A DNA stretch of 64,000 bases from Branchinecta lynchi (lineage: Eukaryota > Arthropoda > Branchiopoda > Anostraca > Branchinectidae). The stretch lies in assembly GCA_023053575.1 (NCBI GenBank), contig JAKZAP010000022.1:17608489-17672488 (forward strand). The letters are read 5' to 3'. This document shows positions 43,122-53,793 of the stretch, piece after piece. The notes below the pieces were generated by a model. It saw only the letters and a list, made by a program, of their open reading frames with translations, was not told the DNA's origin and did no database searches. Within the stretch, counting starts at the first letter, position 1. Every line of letters begins with the position of its first letter. The translations under genes and the position numbers were made by a program.

Positions 43122-46100
43122 GATTCAAATTAAGCGGCAAACAAAATATTTTGAAACAGCTAATGTGATAGTTGATTATGGGGTAAGAAGAAATGCTGCA
43201 CAGGATGGTGAAATTCATTTTGTCATCGGACAAGTAGTTCGCCCGGAATCCGGCCAAAACCGAAAAGTTTGTTAAAAGTAAAAGTTTTATTTGGGGTTGA
43301 TCAGATGTCCGATTTAGGGCAAGAAGACATGCTGAACACTTATGTGAAAACAATGTTCTACCCGGACATGTGGTTCGCCCGGAATCCGGCCAAAACCGAA
43401 AAATTGTTAGAAGTTAAAGTTTTATTTGTAGTTGATTAGATAACCGATTTAGGGGTAAGAAGAGATGCTGAATCCGTGTGTGACAATCATATTTTACCCG
43501 GACATATAGTTCGACCGGAATCCGGCTGGAGTCGTAAATTTGTTTATAAGTTAAATATTTATTTGAAGTTGATTAGATGTTCAATAATGGGGAAAGAAGA
43601 CACCCTGAGTTCGTTTTCCAGCTTTCTTTTTTCGCCGGACAAGTAGTTCTGGAGTAGGGGTCGGCACCGTTTCTGTTTTTGGCTAAAACAGAAACGGTAA
43701 AAAACGGCAAATAAAAAACGGAACAGAAACAGCAACGGTGATAAAAAAACGGAAAACCGTTTCTGTTTTTCCGTTTTTTTCCGGAATAACAGAAACGGAC
43801 CGTTTTTTACAAAAAAAACGGCCGTTTTAACAGGTATTTCTGTTTTTTTTTCTACTTCTTTAGGTTTATAAGATAACAGCAAGGCGACCATTTGGAATGG
43901 TAAGGCGGCTCTTGGAAAGTGAATAGTGTTAGGAGGGGACTCATGGAGGGTCTAAGGTTGTGAGAGAAGGTCGAGTAAGGTGAAGAAAAAAGGACTCTGC
44001 ACCTGTCTAGTAAACTAAGCCCTTTTCTTATACCCATGGTCAAATGCTGGGGTATGCTGGAAGGGGTGAGTATGGATGTCATACGTATGTCTACCCCTTA
44101 TTCCCCACCCCAGAAGGGTATCAGTACCCTTTAAAAACAAAAAATTTAAAGGTCAAAATACCAGATTGTTTTAGTTCCCAAAGTACTGTATACTGATACC
44201 CCTATGCGGAAGAAGGGATACAACGACATATGAGAACATATGACATATGCCCCAGCGTTTGAGCATGGGGTTCATTCAAGTGCCACATACCGATCACTTT
44301 TCGGTCGATCGGTCGGTCCACTGTTCTCGAATTACGGTACTTCCAGGTGTGGTAGGACAATGAAACTTGGCAGGCATATCAGGGATTTGACAAAACTACT
44401 TGGAAATTGTCACTTCGACGATCCAACCACCGTTGGGGGAGTGGAGTGAGGGGGAATCCGAAGTTTGTATAACTTTGGAACGGGTGATCGGATCTTAATG
44501 AAACTTGATATTTTGAACGACCTCGTGTCTCAGACGTTCCATTTCAAGTACGGTTCGGATCCGATGAATGTGGGGGGGGGGGGGGGTCGGAAGGGGGGAC
44601 CGAAAATCTTGTGGCATGCTTACAGTTGAGCGATCAGGATTAAACTTGGTGGGACGAACAAGCACAAGTCCTTGGTACATCATAGACAGAACTGGACCGG
44701 ATTTTGACACTGTGGGGGGAGTTGGAGGGGGGTCCAGAATTCCGGTGATCCGGAGTTAAGGTACTCCCAGGTGGGCTAGGACGATGAAACTTGGCAGGCA
44801 TATCAGAGATCCAACCAAAAACTTGGAAATAGTCAGTTCCCCGACCCGACCATCGTGGGGGAGTGGAGGGAGGAGGAATCCGGAATCCTGAGGTATATAT
44901 GACTTTTGAACGGGTGATCGGATCTTAATGAACCTTGATATTTGGATAGACCTCGTTTCTCGGATGTCCCATTTCAAGTCCGGACCGGATCCGATTAATG
45001 AGGGGAGGGAGGTGGAGAGGAGTACTGGAAATCTTGTGTCACGCAAGAGTGGACTCGTCGGGAAGAAACTTGGTGGGAAGAACAAGCACAACAACTAGGT
45101 CCACCCGTGACAGAACGGACCGGATTCGTGCACTGGGGGGAGTTGGAGGGGGTCTGGAATTCCGGTGATCGCGAGTTAAGGTACTTCCAGATGTGCTAGA
45201 ACGATAAAACTTGTCTGGAACATCAGACTCGACAAGATTGGCTCACAAATCGTCACTTTCCAGACCCGACCATCCCTTAAAGTACAGAAATGAACTGCCA
45301 GCTCCCTTGAAGTGCGCACCTTAAGTGAAAAAATACTTTTGGTCAAACGATCCATTTCATAATCCCCGAGGGACCATGATCATTTGCGCCAATAGAGTTT
45401 TGCTTAAAAACGAATTTCTAGCACCCTTAAAGTGCGCATCTTTACCGAAAAGTGAAAAAAAAAAAAATTTGAACATAGGAAAAATTCGCAGGCTTTTTCT
45501 TGGTTGTATAATTACAGATTTGTAGAAAAGTTTCATCAGAAATGGAGATTCAAGGCTTCAAACTTTCAGTACAAAACGATTCGTGCTTCCTATTGGTTGA
45601 ATTTCAAAAAACGCGTCTTAACCGACCAATGGAATGCGAGACTTCGTTTCGCAAAAATATTATTATAGCAGCAAGAAATAGCCAGATTGACGTTTCTAGC
45701 AATTCACTGGCTCAGAATGGCTATCAAAGGCCGATAATTTAGTCTGTAAGTCGGAAGTCCTATGCCTCGTTCTGTTAATTTTGTTGTTATGCTTCCTCTA
45801 ATGATGGGGTAAAAATATCCGTTTCGTCGGGTAGGGTGCAATCTCTCTAGTCTGACTCACAAATCTTTCCTTCCGAAAAGCGGAAAATATCGATAGATGG
45901 TACAATCCGGCGGAAAAATAAAATCGCTATATTACGCCGGGACGCCACTCGTTTAAGTCGTAACAAAAAACGGGAAAGTTTGAAAAAAACAGGTAAAATA
46001 AAAACAGAAACGGCTAAAACGGTCATATAAAAAACGAAACAGAAACGGCATTAAAAAAACGGCTACCTGTTTTCTGTTTTTCTGTTATTTAAAAAAAAAA

Positions 46101-46430
46101 CAGAACAGAAAACGGTAGTAAAAAAACAGAAACAGAAACAGAAACGGTGCCGACCCCTATTCTGGAGTTCGGCCCAAACCGGGAAATTGGCAGAAGTGGC
46201 AGGAAGTTTTCCTCAAAACAGATTATAGGGGTAAACACACATGCTGAATCCGTTTCTGAACTTGGTTTTGTCAGATGATTAGCTATTTGTCCTTAATCTG
46301 TTTCTGAGTTTTAATTGTAAAAATGTTCAAGTAGTCTGGCGACGACTGGATCTGTCTAAGACAAGACCCAGTTGTCTGGATCAGATATTGAATTTTTGGG
46401 ATCCCATCGAAAACTTTGGTCTTGTTTGAT
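42558..46430 (+). mobile_element. Repeat family B, copy with nested hAT
   Basis: Starts at TTTTTGGGATCCCAAAACG and ends TTTTTGGGATCCCATCG..GGTCTTGTTT at about 46395-46430. The interior GGAATCCGGCCAAAACCG-type units are at 43.2-43.6 kb. The hAT element enters TTCTGGAG at 43647. No TSD for B is evident in LINE T (GTTTTTGG on the left, AGTAATAAG on the right). Confidence 0.75.
43655..46159. mobile_element. hAT-type element, 2.5 kb, copy 2
   Basis: Termini TAGGGGTCGGCACCG and CGGTGCCGACCCCTA. The 8-bp TSD TTCTGGAG is perfect (43647-43654 and 46160-46167). The uninterrupted host site is visible in B copy 1 at 24850-24857. Internal layout equals copy 1: AAACAGAAACGG subterminal blocks and a family-A-like core at 44.27-45.28 kb. 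No transposase. Confidence 0.92.
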
Positions 46431-46630
46431 AAGTAATAAGATGCGGGATGATTCCCATATTTTAGAGCTTACCCATAGCCTATGTAAGCGGGGGAACGTC
46501 CTAATTTGGAAATTTAATGACGTGAATCTTGCTGTTAAAGTGCATTTGTTTAGGACGTACTGTTACTCATTTTTCGCGTTACCCCTGGTGTATACCATAC
46601 GAAAATTTGAACCTAGAAGCTTGTTATAAG

Positions 46631-46845
46631 CCAGGGTTGGCCACCAAGAACCAGGGTGTACGAGTTTCTTCAGGATACTTTGGGTTACTCAGGGTTACTT
46701 TGGGTTGCTTTTGTTTACATTGGGTTACTTTGGGTTACATTCCATTGGGTTACATTGGGTTACTTTGGGTTACATTGGGCTACTTTGATATACTTTTGGG
46801 TTACTTTACAGGGTATACGAAGTTACTTTTGGTGAACAACCCTGG
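46631..46845. mobile_element. Mini-hAT element filled with GGGTTAC repeats
   Basis: Ends CCAGGGTTGGCCACC and GGTGAACAACCCTGG. The 8-bp TSD GTTATAAG is perfect (46623-46630 and 46846-46853). It interrupts the LINE T frame right after LEACYK. The interior is a 10-12-bp repeat (GGGTTACTTT and GGGTTACATT). The size is 215 bp. Confidence 0.88.
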
Positions 46846-47093
46846 GTTATAAGCGTGTTTTCCGTCGGTTAGCAAAGCTACAATTCCGAGCTAGCGTCAG
46901 CCAAGCGTTTGTGTCGAACCATTGTTACACATTCAATGAAATTGAAAGGAAGTTGAAAACATCATTTTTTTGTCGTCTAATGGAGTCGCGTAATGATTTA
47001 GTGGAGTTTGCTCCAAACCTACTATTCGTCAATCTTCCGATATGGAGTCATTTGGTCGACCCTGAGCCACCATGATGTAGATAGTTTGTACTT

Positions 47094-48401
47094 GCTTGTT
47101 TGCACTTGGGATAAGAGATGAACAGCTTGATTGGTTCAGGTCATATTTACACGGTAGAAGTATGAGAGTGGTTCTTGGTGATACAAGTAGCCGTTTATTT
47201 CCTCTGGTGTGCGGTGTGCCACAAGGCTCTGTGCTGGGACCGTCGTTGTTTCTGGTGTATGTTGATACTTTACGTTTTTACTTATCGGAAGCAGGTGTAA
47301 CTACATTTGCTGATGATACGGCGCTCACTATATTTGCGAAGTCTCTTCACGAATTGCGAGAGAAGGCGAACCGGACAGTGACCCAACTGCAAACATTCAT
47401 GTCTGCAAGTTTCTTGTCTGTAAATAAAAGTAAAACGAATTATTTAATTTTTTGTAGGATAGGTCGAATTGTAAATACAGGGTTCAAATTGATGTTTGAT
47501 ATTACGGAGGTGTTGCAAGCTTTTGATTGTACATATCTTGGTTTTCATTTGGATGTAAATTTTAGTTTTAAGAGGCACTGTGAAGTTTTATCATCGAAAA
47601 TCGCAAGAGGCGTTGGAGTTCTACGGAGAATGAAGCATTGTTTACCTTTGAGTGCTTTGAAAAATATTTATTATGCATTAATCCATTCTTATATAACGTA
47701 TGGATGTTCTGTTTATGCATGTAATTTTGAGTCGAATTTTAAGAAAGTGCAGATTATGCAAAATAAAGCTCTCCGTATTTTAGGTGAACGTCTGAATTGT
47801 AGTGATACGGGTAATTGTTTTAAGTCGTTATGTGTGTTACCGGTAAAAAAAGATTTGTCAACACCAGATTGGAGTATTTGTATACAAGAGTCTAAACGGA
47901 TTGTGCCCATCGTATTTTCGAAATTTTTATGTTGATCATGCACATTACCATGAGTATGAGACAAGAAATGTGAGTTTGTTGGTGAATGATATTGGAGAGT
48001 CGTCAAGAGGAGGGTTTTGTGTGAGGAACTCGGGTGTGAAGGTATGGAATCATCTTCCGGAGAGAATCAGGGAGTCGGAGAACCAGTTTTTGTTTAAAAA
48101 TAGATTGAAAAATTATTTTTTGGATAGTTAGGTAAATGTGGAATATTTATTCGGAATTTTATTTAAGTTGAATTTCAATATTATTATTAGTGAATGAGGG
48201 TTGGGTTGGGTAGGGGGAGGGTAAAGAAAAGAAATTATAAGGTTAAGACGAGAAATGTGTGTCATAGTATATAATAGGTGATTAAAAGTTGTGCACTCCC
48301 GCACAGGACACGGTTGTGCCCTTCTTGGGAGCGTTCTGTTTGTTGTTTTGTTTAAGGAATGTTGAAATTAAAAGGAATTGAATTGAATTGAATCTATATT
48401 T
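47094..48401 (+). mobile_element. LINE family Q, copy 2, inside the LINE T 3' UTR
   Basis: 5'-truncated, beginning TTTGCACTTGGG within the RT region and ending in (TTGAA)n at 48377-48399. The flanks GTACTTGCTTG and CTATATTTTAA are adjacent in LINE T copy 1, apart from minor differences. A clear TSD is not seen. Confidence 0.82.
47096..48131 (+). pseudogene. Reverse transcriptase of LINE Q, frameshifted
   Basis: The first frame (47096-47935) has VCGVPQGSVLGPSLFLVYVD and FADDTALTIF (catalytic FADD at residues 71-74), then YLGFHLDVNFSFKRH and YGCSVYACNF. The reading moves to another frame near 47850-47900 and continues as HYHEYETRN, GFCVRNSGVKVWNHLPE and a Lys-rich end at 48131. Missing its N-terminal half, hence inactive. 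Confidence 0.85.
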
Positions 48402-48456
48402 TAATTTTTTGTATATGGCTTACGCTGAAATAAAAGTGTTATTATTATTATAGGCT

Positions 48457-48670
48457 TGGTGAGTGGAGGGTTTGGAAGACGAGAGAGGACAAAGTGGCAA
48501 ATTGATTAATTAACTTTTAGTTTATTTTAGTGAAGGTTTGATTAGCTATATAATATGGTGGTAAATGTGTACTGGTTACGTTTTTCAAGCACGTAAGCCT
48601 ACGTGCTTTGTCTGTAACCAGTCGTCAAGCCGGAATGAATTTTTTTTAGTAAAGTTGTTGAATCCTGATA
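48457..48670 (+). mobile_element. LINE family R, 3' UTR copy 2
   Basis: Collinear with 34600-34795, starting GTGAGTGGAGGGTTTGGAAG. The stem is ACTGGTTAC..GTAACCAGT with an inner AAGCACGTA..TACGTGCTT hairpin (about 48570-48627). Begins just after the LINE T tail. Confidence 0.75.
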
Positions 48671-49265
48671 ACATCGTTTTACCAGGATTGTGTCCTGATT
48701 AAGATGAAAAACATCCTTAGTCGGTATTATTTCCTCTTGGATGAAAGTAATCCTTCTTCCGAGACTGCGCGTGGATGAATGTATGTTTTTATCTCAATCT
48801 GGACACCCAAAGCAAAAACACCGTCCTTGTCTTTTTCCGGACAAGAACAACTTTTACGACCAAGTCCGATTAAAGACAAATCTCGTCCGCCTCCACCGCC
48901 GGCAATATTCACTTCTATTGCGGGTGGTAATACACCATATATGGACACCTCAATTTTGCTATCTCCGATTTAGGACGGACTTTTTACAGTGTAGGTTATT
49001 TATGCCCGGGGCCAGGCTGGAACCCCTCCACGAGCGGTACCACTTAGGAAGCTATGACAAATTGTTTAGACGGTGTACTAATCGAACCAGCCTGTCTATC
49101 TGAATAATTATCCTATTCTTTTATTTTTTCCTCGGAGACAGCGCTGCAGTTAACTTCAAGCGGGTAGGCCAGATTCCCTTCAGACGAAACTTATTTCCGA
49201 GGGTTCGCTTCGCTTTCAAAAACTTCTGAATATGTATTTAATGTATGCCAGCAACATCATGGAAG
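48671..49265. other. Intergenic, nothing recognised
   Basis: Overlapping frames on both strands at 48.73-49.1 kb share a Pro/Gly-rich antisense pair and have no domain; taken as chance. Confidence 0.3.
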
Positions 49266-49277
49266 CATGTATATGAG

Positions 49278-49552
49278 ATAAATATTCTTTGAGCCCAAGC
49301 TGACTTTGAAACATTTATTCAAACAATGTTTACAACGGATACGTCAGCTATGATTCTTCATCACCGATATTTTGGCCCTTCTTGGCAAGGGTCCTCGTCA
49401 GGCTGTCAATCCTCATTCCCCGATTCGGGGTTGAACCCCGAAGTTGAACCAGAGGATTGACAGGCTGACGAGGACCCTTGCCAAGAAGGGCCGAAATATC
49501 GCTGATGAAGAATCATAGCTGACGTCTCCGTTGTAAACATTGTTTGAATAAA
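49278..49552. mobile_element. Fold-back element family K1, copy b, 12-bp TSD
   Basis: Flanked by CATGTATATGAG (49266-49277 and 49553-49564), a perfect 12-bp TSD. The arms are inverted around 49425. The right-arm core is CTGACGA (49465-49471), stem GGACCCTT..AAGGGCC and GAAA (49493-49496). The left arm (minus) has the same core with AAAA. It ends TTGAATAAA. Confidence 0.82.
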
Positions 49553-49658
49553 CATGTATATGAGCCTGTGTATTGAACCTCGTCGACTTCAGAAACAACA
49601 GCTATGAGCTCATATAGCACTTGTTACGAGCAGGTGGTACAAGAAAGTAGAAGAGAAC

Positions 49659-50119
49659 TTAAAGTTTAACTGAAAAGGGCAGAGAAGGGACAGTCTTGTT
49701 ACCCCTCACTTATAAACTTAGAGAGGCTTGAAGACCCGATGAAAATGCGTTACTTGGTTGCTCCACTATTCACGAATAACCAATTTTCAAATAGTGGAAT
49801 TTCCCTGTCAGATTCGTGGTACTACCTGTGTCGCATACTTGACGGAAAAGATTTATGAACATTTTTTTGTTCAGGAACTAAGCAGCCTTCGCCAAGCTTA
49901 TCACCGCCCACTGAAAAGCCGCGTCTGTGTGCCGATTCAAATATTCCGCGTCATAGTAGAATTTAAGCTGTGGTGACACTGGTGACAGCCGTAAATACTC
50001 TGAACCTCACTACGAGAGCAGATAGTGGAAAATAAAAAAATCTCTTAGCAGAATCCAAATAACTCAGCGTATTCAACTAAATGATACAAAAATAAGTTTG
50101 ATTTTCAGTTAAACTTTAA
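49659..50119. mobile_element. TTAA-flanked MITE family J, short form 2
   Basis: Perfect 14-bp TIRs AGTTTAACTGAAAA and TTTTCAGTTAAACT with TTAA directly outside each (49659-49662 and 50116-50119). The interior matches 3.9-4.0, 4.69-4.86 and 5.0 kb of the long form. Confidence 0.78.
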
Positions 50120-50815
50120 AAAAAAGCCCACGATCAAAAAATGCGGTTCAGACCTAGGATTAGGATATTTAGTTTTTCCTCAAGTCAGAAAATTTCCGAC
50201 ATCACCTCCAAGCCATCGCCAACCTTCCAAGTTTCAACCCAAGAAATCCATTCACTATGTGCGAGACGTGCCCAAGATTTCGGGTACCCCCTTCCAACTG
50301 CCCATATTATCCCATATACCGCGGCCGAGTCTGTCCCGGACTCCTAACTGGATCATCTGAGGCATTTTCTCTTACCACCAATCTTTCACTCGGATCTCAG
50401 CATTTTTGGGGGAACTTCCGGTACCTGACTTTGAAACCACCGTGGTCGGATTCTTGTTCGATCCTTCAAATATGTCATCTAAGGCATATGATCTCTGTAC
50501 CATCCAAGTTTCATTCAAATCACTCCAACTGTTTGACCCTTATGTGAGCCACAAAATTTCCGGGACTCCCCTTCCAACTCCGCCCACCGTGGCTGAATAC
50601 GACTCGAAAACATAAATGTCGCATCTCTGACTTATCCTCTTTCCGTCCTTCAAGTTTGACTGGAATCGGAGCAGAGCCTATCTACAAATATCCGAGTCCG
50701 GCTACCCCTCCCCCCAAAAAAAACTTGGCCGGATCCTGTTCGGACGCCAAATAACAAATCAAGGTCGCATAAACTCGGCACTGTCCAACTTGGATCATAT
50801 TTTGTCCATCCGTTT
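50120..50815 (-). repeat. Diverged family A sequence
   Basis: Blocks such as CCGTGG..GGATCC and CCTTCCAACT(G/C)(C)GCCCA recur about every 300 bp and resemble the reverse A copy. Ends are not defined. Confidence 0.4.
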
Positions 50816-50818
50816 GGT

Positions 50819-51932
50819 TTTTGGGATCCCGAAACGTAAGTGGAGGGATACCTATGACATCACAAAAGTTGTCCGTCTGTCTGTCTGTCCGTCTGTCCTA
50901 CCGTCCGTCTCTGCGCACTGTAACTCTCGAAGGGAATGAGATATTTTGATGAAACTTGGTGTGAGGATCTTTGGGTCAAGAGTAAGGTCAAGTTCGTAGA
51001 TGGGCTATTTAGCCCTACATTTAGGGGTGGGGGAGGGGTTTTAGATTAAGGGGCAAATTAAATATTTTTAAACAGATAATGTGATAGTCGATTATGGGGT
51101 AAGAAGACATGTTGAACACGATGGTGAAAACCATTTGTCATCGGAAAAGTAGTTCGCCCGAAATCCGGCCAAAACCGGAAAGTTTGTTAAAATTAAAAGT
51201 TTTATTTGAAGTTGATTAGATGTTCTATTTAAGGGTAAGAAGACATGCTAAACACGATGGTGAAAACCGTTTTATCGCCGGACAAGTAGTTAGCCTAGAA
51301 TCCGGCCGAAACCGGAAAGTCTGTTAAAAGTAAAAGTCTTATTTGAAGTTGATTAGATGTTCGATTTACTGGTAGGAAGCCATGCTGAACACAATGGTGA
51401 AAACCATTTTCTCGCCGAACAAGTATTTCGCCCGGAATCCGGCCAAAACCGGAAAGTTTGTTAAAAGTAAAAGTTTTATTTGTGGTTGATTAGATATTCG
51501 ATTTAGGGGTAAAGAGATGGTGAATCCGTGTAGGACAATCATTTTTACCCGAACATAGTTCGACGGGAATCCGGCTGGAGCCGGAAAAAATTTTATAAGT
51601 TGAATTTTTTATTTGAAGTTGATTAGATGTTCAATATGGGGGAAAGAAGATACGCTGAGTTCGCTTTGAACTTTCTTTTTTCGCCGGAAAAGTAGTTCCG
51701 GAATTCGGCCGAAACCGGGAAATTGGCAGGAAGTTTTCGTCAAAACAGAGATGGCTTATAGGGGTAAACACACATGCTGATTCAATACCTGAACTTGTTT
51801 TTCTCAGATGATTATCCTGTTTTTGCATTTTAATAGTAAAAATATTCAAGGAGTCTGGCGAAGACAAGACCCAATTGTCTGGATCAAATATTGAATTTTT
51901 GGGATCCCATCGAAACCTTTGGTCTTGTTTTT
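50819..51932 (+). mobile_element. Repeat family B, full-length copy
   Basis: Begins TTTTTGGGATCCCGAAACG, with GTCTGTCTGTCC tract, GATGAAACTTGG and four to five GGAATCCGGCC-type units of about 137 bp. Ends TTTTTGGGATCCCATCG..GGTCTTG. Host flanks are T-rich on both sides. Confidence 0.78.
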
Positions 51933-52437
51933 CATGTCAAAAGCTTTTCACAAACTTTTTCATTTGCCGCCTTTGAATTCAGTTAGCGCAGGTTGCTTGT
52001 GCAGGTAGCTTCTGATTTACATCTTTAAATGTGAAAAGGGTGTTTACCGCCACCCAGGAAATCTTACGTCCCCAAGAGGATTAGAGGGTAGGGTCACATC
52101 TTGTCAGACCTAATATTATGATGGGGTGTCGAGCGCAAACCGGATTAAGTAGCACGGCTTACTGAAAGTTAAAATTACGTATCAAGAAGAAAAGTTGAAA
52201 AGTCTTCAACAGAAGTATTCTGCGGGCGATTTCTCACATTTTGGATTTGAACAGCCTTGAGTTGTTGAAGTTGTACAGTTTCTTTAGTTGGACTTAAAAT
52301 AAAGAATTATTTGAAACATTAAGTTCAGTCTTCGTATTAGCTAGGATTAACGTCGAGTTAGCGTTGTTGGCGGTAAACCCCTCTTCGCATTTAAGGATTT
52401 AGATATAGAAGTACATGAACCACCCGTATGGAAAAAA
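51933..52437. other. Intergenic, nothing recognised
   Basis: No supported feature. Confidence 0.3.
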
Positions 52438-52800
52438 AAGGCCTGGAATCCAGACAAAGCTGGGATTCCGGGCATTTTGCCTGGAGATCCAGGCATTTTC
52501 AGCTGCAACACGGAATTAAAACACTTGCCTGGATTTCCGGACAATATTTTCTCTGGAAATCCAGGTAATGATGTTTCTTTCCTGGAATTCCAGGTCAGTA
52601 TTCCGGTATTCCAGACACTTTGTTGAAATTCCAGAGAGACCCGAATTTACGTTTGGTAAGAGCCTGGAATTCCGGACAGTTAGTTGAAATTCCAGACACA
52701 CTTGGATTTCTACGCCACCTCTTCTGGAATTCCAGGGTAACAGTCATATGTTCCAGGAACTGACCTACTTGAAGTTCCAGACAGTCCTGGATTTTTGCGC
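52438..52800. repeat. Cluster of CCTGGAATTCCAGG-type palindromes
   Basis: More than a dozen variants of CTGGAATTCCAG, CTGGAAATCCAGG and GATTCCGG occur at irregular spacing, several as perfect palindromes. No TIR, TSD or frame. Confidence 0.65.
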
Positions 52801-52885
52801 TTCCTCGTCTGTAAATCTAGGGAATACATGCAGAAAGTCTGGTTTGACGACAAGAAAGCCTGGATTTCAGTATTAGTCGGTAGAT

Positions 52886-53003
52886 GTTCCTTCAGCCCGA
52901 GCTGACTGCGAATCATATTTGACGGTGCAAAACGGATAAGTCAGCTACATTTCTACATAAAAAATGTAGCTGACTTATCCGTTTTGCACCGTCAAATAGT
53001 ACT
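52886..53003. mobile_element. Fold-back element family K2, minimal hairpin copy
   Basis: ATTTGACGGTGCAAAACGGA..AAATGTAGC pairs almost perfectly with the following inverted copy (arms about 38 bp, loop about 14 bp). It keeps the outer K2 sequence (CAGCCCGAGCTGAC) but lacks the CTGANGA core. Confidence 0.7.
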
Positions 53004-53785
53004 GGTTGGATTTTAAAGTGTAGCGGAAAAAATTACACAGCTCAAAGATTCCGACATTTTCGTGAAGAAAATACACTCATCAGCATTTTCAAAAACGTCT
53101 GAGGAAAATCATCCGAAGAAATTGTCTGCCGAACAACATTTTTATTAAAATGTCTCGCTTTCAATACCTTTTTATGAAAGTGTTCAGGTCTGAACAAAAA
53201 TTCTGTCCAGCGCGAGAGCACAGAAACTGAAGCAAACTTTGAAAATAAGAAAACATCGCGGTAAATTAATAACAGAAAGAGAAGTCGAATTTTGGTCAGT
53301 ACCTAATTTTTTAAATGTAAGACAGTGTTGCAAACAAGTTTGTATATCTACATCGGGTCAACATGAGTAAAACACTAAAAAAATACTGTGACAATAAATT
53401 TGCCAACATAAGATCTTCTTAGAAAGTGTTCACAGTTCAGAATTAGACCGTTGTCTTCCGATGAAAGTGTGCCAAACCCCATGATACTAATTTCAAGCAA
53501 CTGGACATAGCTTTATAGAACTTCCAGTAAAATATTGTTCGGGTAAAAGGTTCGTTCAGGTTATTTATGCAAATGACAGTTTGCCGCGGCTCGAACTGGC
53601 TTTTGCTTAGACAAATAAAATAATAGGCAGTCGTAGGGTAGGTCTGAAAGAAAATTTGAGCGGCACGGCCGAGTTATGATATCACTGACGCTCGGTTGTA
53701 ATTGTTAAATTACTGTGCAGCTACCTGCGCTAATGAGTTGGCGGAAAACACAACTAATCCTCTTTATGATGCAAGATTTCCTGGG
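53004..53785. other. Intergenic, nothing recognised
   Basis: No supported feature. Confidence 0.3.
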
Positions 53786-53793
53786 TGGGGTAC

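Larger units (their letters stand above)
42208..48452 (+). mobile_element. LINE family T, copy 2, broken by three insertions
   Basis: Pieces at 42208-42557, 46431-46622, 46846-47093 and 48402-48452 are collinear with copy 1 (11488-12645, reverse). The RT frame keeps LRQGGVLSPLL and FFADDLVIL but has a small deletion near 42265 that shifts frame. Insertions: element B (42558-46430, itself holding a hAT element), a mini-hAT (46631-46845) and LINE Q (47094-48401). It resumes exactly in the family's 3' UTR (GTATATGGCTTACGCTGAAA) and ends in (TTA)n. Confidence 0.88.

Noticed and set aside
46660..46840. Interstitial telomere repeat (GGGTTA-like)
   Set aside because: The unit is 10-12 bp with intervening TTT/ATT and lies within a mini-hAT with a perfect TSD.
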